From contig NZ_CP059851.1 of the NCBI RefSeq assembly GCF_014117445.1, positions 3,212,501 to 3,276,500 of the forward strand: 64,000 nucleotides of DNA, given 5' to 3'. The notes below the pieces were generated by a model. It was not told where the DNA came from. It made no database searches and saw only the letters and a program-made list of their open reading frames with translations. This document shows positions 60,955-64,000 of the stretch, in pieces. Numbering within the stretch: the first letter of the stretch is position 1; each line of letters opens with the position of its first letter. The DNA comes from Sandaracinobacteroides saxicola (GTDB lineage Bacteria; Pseudomonadota; Alphaproteobacteria; Sphingomonadales; Sphingomonadaceae). A program made the position numbers and the translations under genes.

Positions 60955-62634
60955 GTGGCCTATCAATATAGTTTTGTGATGAAGGGTCTGACCAAGACCT
61001 TCCCCGGCGCGCCGAAGCCGGTGCTGAACAACATCAACCTGCAATTCCTGCCGGGCACGAAGATCGCCATCATCGGGTCGAACGGCAGCGGCAAGTCCAC
61101 GCTGATGAAGATCATGGGCGGGATCGACAAGGAGTTCCAGGGCGAGGCGTGGGCGGCGGAGGGCGTGCGCGTCGGTTATCTGCCGCAGGAGCCGCAGCTG
61201 GACCCCGCCAAGACCGTGCTGGAGAATGTGAAGGATGGGGTGCGGCCGGTCGCGGACATGGTGGACCGGTTCAATGCCATCTCCGCCGAGATGGGCGAGC
61301 CGACGGACACGACCGATTTCGACGCGCTGATGGAGGAGATGGGCGCGTTGCAGGAGAAGATCGACGCGGTCGACGGCTGGACGCTGGACAACCAGCTGGA
61401 GATCGCGATGGACGCGTTGCGCTGCCCGCCCGGCGATTCGCCGGTGACCAGCCTTTCGGGCGGGGAGAAACGGCGGGTGGCGCTGTGCCAGCTGCTGCTC
61501 TCAAAGCCCGACATCCTGCTGCTGGACGAGCCGACCAACCACCTGGATGCGGAAAGCGTGTCGTGGCTGGAAAACCATCTGAAGGATTATGCCGGCAACG
61601 TCATCCTGGTGACGCACGACCGGTATTTCCTGGACAATGTCGTGACCTGGGTGCTGGAGCTTTATTACGGTGCCGGCATCCCGTTCGAGGGCAATTACAG
61701 CGCCTGGCTGGAGAACAAGACCAAGCGCATGGCGCAGGAGGAGCGCGAGAGCGATTCGCGCAGCAAGGCGATCGCGCAGGAGCTGGAGTGGATCCGCAGC
61801 AGCCCGAAGGCGCGGCAGACCAAGAGCAAGGCGCGGATCAAGGCGTTCGACGAGCTGGTGGCGAAGCAGGACCAGCGCCGCAGCGGCGAGCGCGAGATCC
61901 TGATCCGCGTGCCGGAGCGGCTGGGCAGCAATGTCATCGAGCTGAACAATGTGTCGAAGGCCTATGGCGACAAGCTGCTGTTCGAGAATCTGAGCTTCAA
62001 CCTGCCTCCCGGGGGGATCGTGGGGGTGATCGGGCCGAATGGCGCGGGGAAGACCACGCTGTTCCGGCTGATCACCGGGCAGGACACGCCGGACAGCGGG
62101 ACCATCCGGATCGGCGAGACGGTGCATCTGGGCTATGTCGACCAGAGCCGCGATGACCTGTCGCCCAACAAGAATGTCTGGGAGGAAGTGAGCGGCGGCA
62201 ACGACCGCTTCTATTTCGGCAAGCAGGAAGTCTCGACGCGGGCCTATGTGGGCGCTTTCGGCTTCAAGGGCGGCGACCAGCAGAAGAAGGTGGGCGTGCT
62301 TTCGGGCGGGGAGCGCAACCGGGTGCATCTGGCGAAGATGCTGAAGGACGGCGGCAATGTGCTGCTGCTGGACGAGCCCACCAACGACCTGGACGTGGAG
62401 ACGTTGCGCGCGCTGGAGGAGGCACTGGAGAATTTCGCCGGCTGCGCAGTGGTGATCAGCCACGACCGCTTCTTCCTCGACCGGCTGGCGACGCATATCC
62501 TGGCGTTCGAGGGCGACAGCCATGTGGAATGGTTCGAGGGCAATTTCGAAGCCTATGAGGCGGACAAGGTGCGCCGCCTGGGCGATGCCGCGACGCGGCC
62601 ACACCGGGTGAGCTACAAGAGGCTCACCCGGTAA
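60955..62634 (+). CDS. ettA: ABC-F energy-dependent translational throttle EttA
   Basis: 559 aa, standard EttA length. Walker A G-S-N-G-S-G-K-S-T and G-P-N-G-A-G-K-T-T; signatures L-S-G-G-E in both halves; Walker B L-L-L-D-E-P-T-N; the N-terminal Y-Q-Y-S-F-V-M-K-G-L-T-K and the arm/linker region fit EttA rather than Uup. It binds the ribosomal E site and gates the first elongation step with the ATP/ADP ratio. GTG start at 60955. The C-terminal P-H-R-V-S-Y-K-R-L-T-R lies in a 44-bp sequence that is duplicated downstream. Confidence 0.95.
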   Translation: MAYQYSFVMKGLTKTFPGAPKPVLNNINLQFLPGTKIAIIGSNGSGKSTLMKIMGGIDKEFQGEAWAAEGVRVGYLPQEPQLDPAKTVLENVKDGVRPVADMVDRFNAISAEMGEPTDTTDFDALMEEMGALQEKIDAVDGWTLDNQLEIAMDALRCPPGDSPVTSLSGGEKRRVALCQLLLSKPDILLLDEPTNHLDAESVSWLENHLKDYAGNVILVTHDRYFLDNVVTWVLELYYGAGIPFEGNYSAWLENKTKRMAQEERESDSRSKAIAQELEWIRSSPKARQTKSKARIKAFDELVAKQDQRRSGEREILIRVPERLGSNVIELNNVSKAYGDKLLFENLSFNLPPGGIVGVIGPNGAGKTTLFRLITGQDTPDSGTIRIGETVHLGYVDQSRDDLSPNKNVWEEVSGGNDRFYFGKQEVSTRAYVGAFGFKGGDQQKKVGVLSGGERNRVHLAKMLKDGGNVLLLDEPTNDLDVETLRALEEALENFAGCAVVISHDRFFLDRLATHILAFEGDSHVEWFEGNFEAYEADKVRRLGDAATRPHRVSYKRLTR

Positions 62635-62640
62635 AGTGGC
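62597..62640. repeat. 44-bp direct repeat, copy 1, covering the ettA 3' end
   Basis: Identical to 62682-62725. It contains the last 12 ettA codons, the TAA, and a perfect 11-bp inverted repeat ACCGGGTGAGC/GCTCACCCGGT (62603-62613 and 62622-62632) with an 8-base loop; outer GCCAC/GTGGC extend the stem after a three-base bulge. Confidence 0.92.
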
Positions 62641-62656
62641 CGCGCAACAAGCGACT

Positions 62657-62679
62657 CCGACGATGCCCTGCATCGTCGG
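62657..62679. repeat. Short hairpin between the two 44-bp repeats
   Basis: CCGACGATG (62657-62665), CCCTG loop, CATCGTCGG (62671-62679): a perfect 9-bp stem. With the repeats on each side the region can form three hairpins in a row. Function unknown. Confidence 0.8.
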
Positions 62680-62681
62680 GG

Positions 62682-62725
62682 GGCCACACCGGGTGAGCTA
62701 CAAGAGGCTCACCCGGTAAAGTGGC
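62682..62725. repeat. 44-bp direct repeat, copy 2, downstream of ettA
   Basis: Exact duplicate of 62597-62640 at an 85-bp offset, including the internal 11-bp-stem hairpin. It is intergenic and ends 2 nt before the stop of the convergent Uma2 gene. Confidence 0.92.
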
Positions 62726-62727
62726 GG

Positions 62728-63300
62728 CTATGCCGGCGTCAGGACGACGCTGACACCGGGGTTCGTGATCGAGGCGAGCGGCTGGGTGAGCGGTTGTTCC
62801 CGCCGGGTGCGATAGCCTGCCGCGGCCGGGGCGGCGTGCTGCCACAGGCGCCGGCATTCGATGTCGATCACCCAATATTCCGGGATGCCCGCCGCGGCGT
62901 AGAGCTGGGCCTTGCGGCCGAGGTCGTGGGAGAGGGTGGTGTCGGCGACCTCGATGACGATGGCCGCCTGTTCGGCGGGAACCGCGCCGTCGCCGCGATA
63001 GCCGGTGAGCGTGATGTCGGGTTCCAGCAGCGAGGTGGGCGACAGGCGAACGGCGACCTCGACCTGAGGTTCGAGCGGGGACGCGATGGCACGCAAGGCG
63101 AGCGCCAGTTCGACCGCGAGGCGGGATTTCAGGCGCGCATGCGGGCTGCATTGCGCGTTCATGACCTGGATTTCCCCATCGACCAGCTCGCTCTTGGCAT
63201 AGCCCTCGAACAGGCCCTGGTCGCTCATCGAGAGGAACTGGTCCACCGTGAAGCGGTAGGGCATGGGGGTGGTCGCAGCGAGGGATACAGCGGCGTTCAT
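62728..63300 (-). CDS. Uma2 family (DUF820) PD-(D/E)xK nuclease-fold protein
   Basis: 190 aa. E-L-V-D-G-E-I, then L-E-P-D-I-T-L, then I-E-V-A-D and R-K-A-Q-L-Y-A-A-A-G-I-P-E-Y-W-V-I-D carry the Asp, Glu and Lys of the restriction-endonuclease-like core. The family is very common in cyanobacteria and scattered elsewhere; a DNA-cleaving role is presumed but not shown. Start uncertain: ATG at 63300 (M-N-A-A-V) or 63318 (M-R-Y-P-L), neither with a good ribosome-binding site. Single gene. Confidence 0.85.
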   Translation of the reverse strand: MNAAVSLAATTPMPYRFTVDQFLSMSDQGLFEGYAKSELVDGEIQVMNAQCSPHARLKSRLAVELALALRAIASPLEPQVEVAVRLSPTSLLEPDITLTGYRGDGAVPAEQAAIVIEVADTTLSHDLGRKAQLYAAAGIPEYWVIDIECRRLWQHAAPAAAGYRTRREQPLTQPLASITNPGVSVVLTPA

Positions 63301-63369
63301 GGAGAGAGGATAGCGCATGTCGCCAGGGAGGCCAATGGTACAGGGGGCAATGGGGCGGATGATGAAGAC

Positions 63370-64000
63370 ATGACGGACCTGTCAGGGTCCATGATGGACC
63401 GTGACCATCGCATCATCGCGCTGTGGCTGCCCGCCCCGGCGCGCGCGGTTTTCCAGGCGGTAACCGCGTTCGACGCCGAGCTGGCGCGGGTGGCGACCGG
63501 GGCGAAGGAGCCGATGCTGGGCGCGATCCGGCTGGCGTGGTGGCGGGAGCGGGTGGAGGATCTGGCGAACGGGCGCGACGCGCCAGCGCAGCCGATCCTG
63601 GCGGCGCTGGCCGCCGTTCGGGCGCAGGTGGATCTGCGGCTGCTGGCGCAGCTGGACGAGGCCTGGCTGCCGCTGCTGGAGGAGGGGGTGGCGGACTGGG
63701 CCGGGCATGCCGCGGTGCGCGGCCGGCTGCTGTTCGCGGCGCTGGGGGAGGCCGGCGCGTTCGGCGCGGCGGCGGGCGCCAGCTGGGCGGCGGGCGAGGT
63801 GGCGCGCGGCGCGCTGGGCGCGGCGGCCGGGGAGCCGGTGCTGGCGTCGCTGCGGCATCTGGCGACCCCGCCACGGACGACCGAAGGCGCGGCGCGGGCC
63901 TTGCTGGCGCTGGCGCGGCTGGGGGCGCGGGATCTGGCGCGGGCGGTGGCGGGGCGCGGGGTGGAGCCGCGTGGCACCGCGGGGCGGCAGTGGCTGATCG
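63370..64000 (+). CDS. Squalene/phytoene synthase-family protein, partial (cut by window end)
   Basis: First 210 residues, frame open to the window edge. L-P-A-P-A-R-A-V-F-Q-A-V-T-A-F-D-A-E-L-A, then P-M-L-G-A-I-R-L-A-W-W-R-E-R-V and P-I-L-A-A-L are typical of the shorter squalene/phytoene synthase-like proteins of sphingomonads, related to NDUFAF6. The Asp-rich D-x-x-x-D motifs of true synthases are not evident in this part, so synthesis of carotenoid precursors is uncertain. Alternative starts at 63391 and 63394. Confidence 0.75.
   Translation, partial: MTDLSGSMMDRDHRIIALWLPAPARAVFQAVTAFDAELARVATGAKEPMLGAIRLAWWRERVEDLANGRDAPAQPILAALAAVRAQVDLRLLAQLDEAWLPLLEEGVADWAGHAAVRGRLLFAALGEAGAFGAAAGASWAAGEVARGALGAAAGEPVLASLRHLATPPRTTEGAARALLALARLGARDLARAVAGRGVEPRGTAGRQWLI

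Noticed and set aside
62597-62725. attL/attR of an integrated element
   Set aside because: Only 41 bp lie between the two copies and no integrase or tRNA target is present. At most it is a scar.

Overview
The window is high-GC bacterial chromosome with tightly packed genes and many 4-nt ATGA stop/start overlaps. The gene content points to an alphaproteobacterium, most likely Sphingomonadales. Supporting signs are the alphaproteobacterial small families DUF1491, DUF2849, DUF934 and DUF6491-like, the infA-maf-RNase E/G-like-yacG order, a GTTC-N7-GTTC LexA box and sphingomonad-style REP hairpins. I see no prophage, integrase, transposase, CRISPR array or rRNA operon. No gene-free stretch exceeds 300 bp; the longest are about 180-235 bp (10894-11074, 15912-16115, 23740-23931, 52007-52240).

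Layout. 1-5545: carbohydrate locus with a GH79-like end, a formylglycine sulfatase, a GH3 glycosidase, an SRPBCC protein and a GPH-type sugar symporter. 5508-7453 (minus): secreted DUF6491-like protein, glyoxalase II, glyoxalase I and a thioesterase. 7539-18596: envelope and metabolism genes (SIMPL protein, MATE pump, YhhQ, cell-wall hydrolase, purB, PhoD phosphatase, class II aldolase, PBP1A). 18709-22491: sulfate-assimilation operon cobA-DUF2849-cysI-DUF934-cysH. 23256-28061: a RelE/RelB-type module, rpmI-rplT with its terminator, an SOS-type Y-family polymerase and purL. 28045-36614: peroxiredoxin, MAPEG protein, a 19-codon small ORF, MOSC protein, thiolase-like protein, tRNA-Phe, the yacG/RNase/maf/DUF2332/infA operon, dapB and a sirtuin. 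36672-43142: META protein, Lhr-like helicase, an interrupted lipoprotein gene, an LplT-like transporter and a toxin-antitoxin pair. 43179-52006 (minus): ABC-F ATPase, glycosyltransferase, LpxH-like phosphoesterase, gpsA, tsaD and gyrA.

52241-60871 is the most unusual region: ten co-directional, overlapping or nearly abutting genes. Five of them (53870-57530 and 60239-60871) encode divergent paralogues of one architecture that I cannot assign with confidence to a named family: an N-terminal amphipathic helix, an L-G-F-x-P-T-F-Y motif, a glycine-rich variable middle and a C-terminal segment ending in V-P-x-P-P-P. Some carry OmpA-like or PASTA domains, which normally bind peptidoglycan, yet none has a signal peptide or transmembrane segment. 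The operon also encodes a helical-repeat protein, an Ala/Arg-rich repeat protein, an Ig-like protein and a protein with an L7/L12-like segment. It looks like an uncharacterised multi-protein assembly and is the best candidate for an undescribed system. ettA follows, with a 44-bp duplication of its 3' end, then a Uma2 protein and the start of a squalene/phytoene synthase-family gene cut by the window edge.
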